In this document: piece by piece, positions 63,421 through 64,000 of the stretch
How positions within the stretch are numbered: position 1 is the first letter of the stretch
Layout of the letters: the number at the start of each line of letters is the position of its first letter
DNA from: Bradyrhizobium algeriense
GTDB taxonomy: Bacteria > Pseudomonadota > Alphaproteobacteria > Rhizobiales > Xanthobacteraceae
Assembly: GCF_003062295.1 (NCBI RefSeq)
Contig: NZ_PYCN01000003.1
Location: 124,001-188,000 of the forward strand
Direction of reading: 5' to 3'
Length of the DNA: 64,000 nucleotides
Made by a program: the position numbers and the translations under genes
The notes under the pieces: generated by a model
What the model saw: only the letters and a program-made list of their open reading frames with translations
What the model was told of the DNA's origin: nothing
Databases searched by the model: none

Positions 63421-64000
63421 TCACGCCGGTTTCAGCGATTTCAGGGTCCGCGCGCACATGGCGGTTATGCCGGTCCAGTTGCCGGACCGGATATCGGCGG
63501 CCGGACAGAGCCAGGAACCGCCCACCGCCACCACATTCGGCTCGGCCAGCCAGGACGCTGCATTGGCTTCCCCGATGCCGCCGGTCGGGCAGACCCTGAT
63601 ACTCGGAAACGGGCCGGCCAGCGCCCGAAGTGCCTTGATACCGCCGGCCTGCTCGGCGGGAAAGAATTTCACGAGATCGAAGCCGGCCGCCAGCGCCTGC
63701 ATCAGCTCGGAAGCCGTCGCGATCCCCGGGGCGAACGGCAGGTCGCTTGCGGCGGCGGCCTTCAAGAGCTCAGGCGTCGCGCCGGGGCTGATGCCGAATT
63801 TGGCGCTGAGCGCCCTCGCCATTGCCAGATCGTCGGCGTTCAGGATCGTGCCGATGCCGACGATGGCTTCCGGCACCTCCGCGATCATGGCCTTGGCGGC
63901 CTCGACAGCCACCGGCGTCCGCAGGGTGACTTCCAGCACGCGCACCCCACCTGCAACCAGCGCGCGGGCCAGCGGCACGGCATCTTCCAGCCGTTCGATG
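63421..64000 (-). CDS. eda: 2-keto-3-deoxy-6-phosphogluconate/4-hydroxy-2-oxoglutarate aldolase (N-terminal end cut off)
   Basis: A class I aldolase of the Entner-Doudoroff pathway, cleaving KDPG to pyruvate and glyceraldehyde 3-phosphate. At least 192 residues remain; the frame is open through the right edge (IERLEDAVPLARALVAGGV), so the start is beyond the window. EVTLRTPVAVEA, GIGTILNADDLAMA, and DLVKFFPAEQAGGIKAL, whose Lys forms the Schiff base, are all seen. Complete proteins are about 210 residues. Confidence 0.93.
   Translation of the reverse strand, partial: IERLEDAVPLARALVAGGVRVLEVTLRTPVAVEAAKAMIAEVPEAIVGIGTILNADDLAMARALSAKFGISPGATPELLKAAAASDLPFAPGIATASELMQALAAGFDLVKFFPAEQAGGIKALRALAGPFPSIRVCPTGGIGEANAASWLAEPNVVAVGGSWLCPAADIRSGNWTGITAMCARTLKSLKPA

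Overview
The window is a GC-rich (about 65%) alphaproteobacterial chromosome segment, most likely Bradyrhizobium or a close Bradyrhizobiaceae relative. This rests on gene content (large CoA-based catabolic clusters, phasin, TAXI-type TRAP transporter, glutaminase with regulatory C-terminal domains), several hairpin repeat families between genes, and one EcfG-type promoter. No tRNA, rRNA or CRISPR array was seen. Genus assignment is inference; no search was run.

Layout. 1-2699 holds most of one very large minus-strand gene cut by the left edge: a PD-(D/E)xK-like nuclease domain fused to an nSTAND3-type P-loop NTPase, resembling Avs-type anti-phage proteins. It lies directly downstream of guaA, whose 3' end is a known genomic-island insertion site. 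From 2806 to about 13.4 kb the order is mostly housekeeping: guaA, small NTF2-like and cupin proteins, an RsmB/NOP rRNA methyltransferase, MAPEG protein, hydrolase, metallophosphoesterase, an EcfG-controlled small secreted protein, an NADP-dependent oxidoreductase and guaB. From 13.5 to 30 kb come a DHA2 transporter, phasin, Crp/Fnr regulator, rlmE-ppx pair, orphan molybdenum hydroxylase, divergent rhodanese/AraC pair, UPF0178 protein, Uup-like ABC-F protein, D-threonine-aldolase-like enzyme and a flavoprotein.

30.2-39.2 kb is a valine/branched-chain acyl-CoA catabolic operon (mmsA, acyl-CoA dehydrogenase, 3-hydroxyisobutyryl-CoA hydrolase, mmsB, then acyl-CoA synthetase, MaoC hydratase and SDR) with a divergent LysR regulator. 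39.3-49.4 kb holds TetR, a frameshifted PaaI thioesterase, an enoyl-CoA hydratase, an MFS carrier, and an uptake/carboxylation module: carboxyltransferase, IclR regulator, biotin carrier and TRAP binding protein plus fused permease. A perfect palindrome sits in the IclR/biotin-carrier divergent promoter.

49.4-56.2 kb has a glutaminase-STAS-cNMP fusion, a MITE-like element whose right end is interrupted by an 821-bp IS5-family insertion, tex, and a YegD-like Hsp70. 57.5-63.4 kb is a second CoA-thioester cluster: DUF35 protein plus Cys-less thiolase-like partner, acyl-CoA dehydrogenase, CaiB/BaiF CoA-transferase, a small coiled-coil protein and an SCP-x-type thiolase. The right edge cuts a KDPG/KHG aldolase gene.
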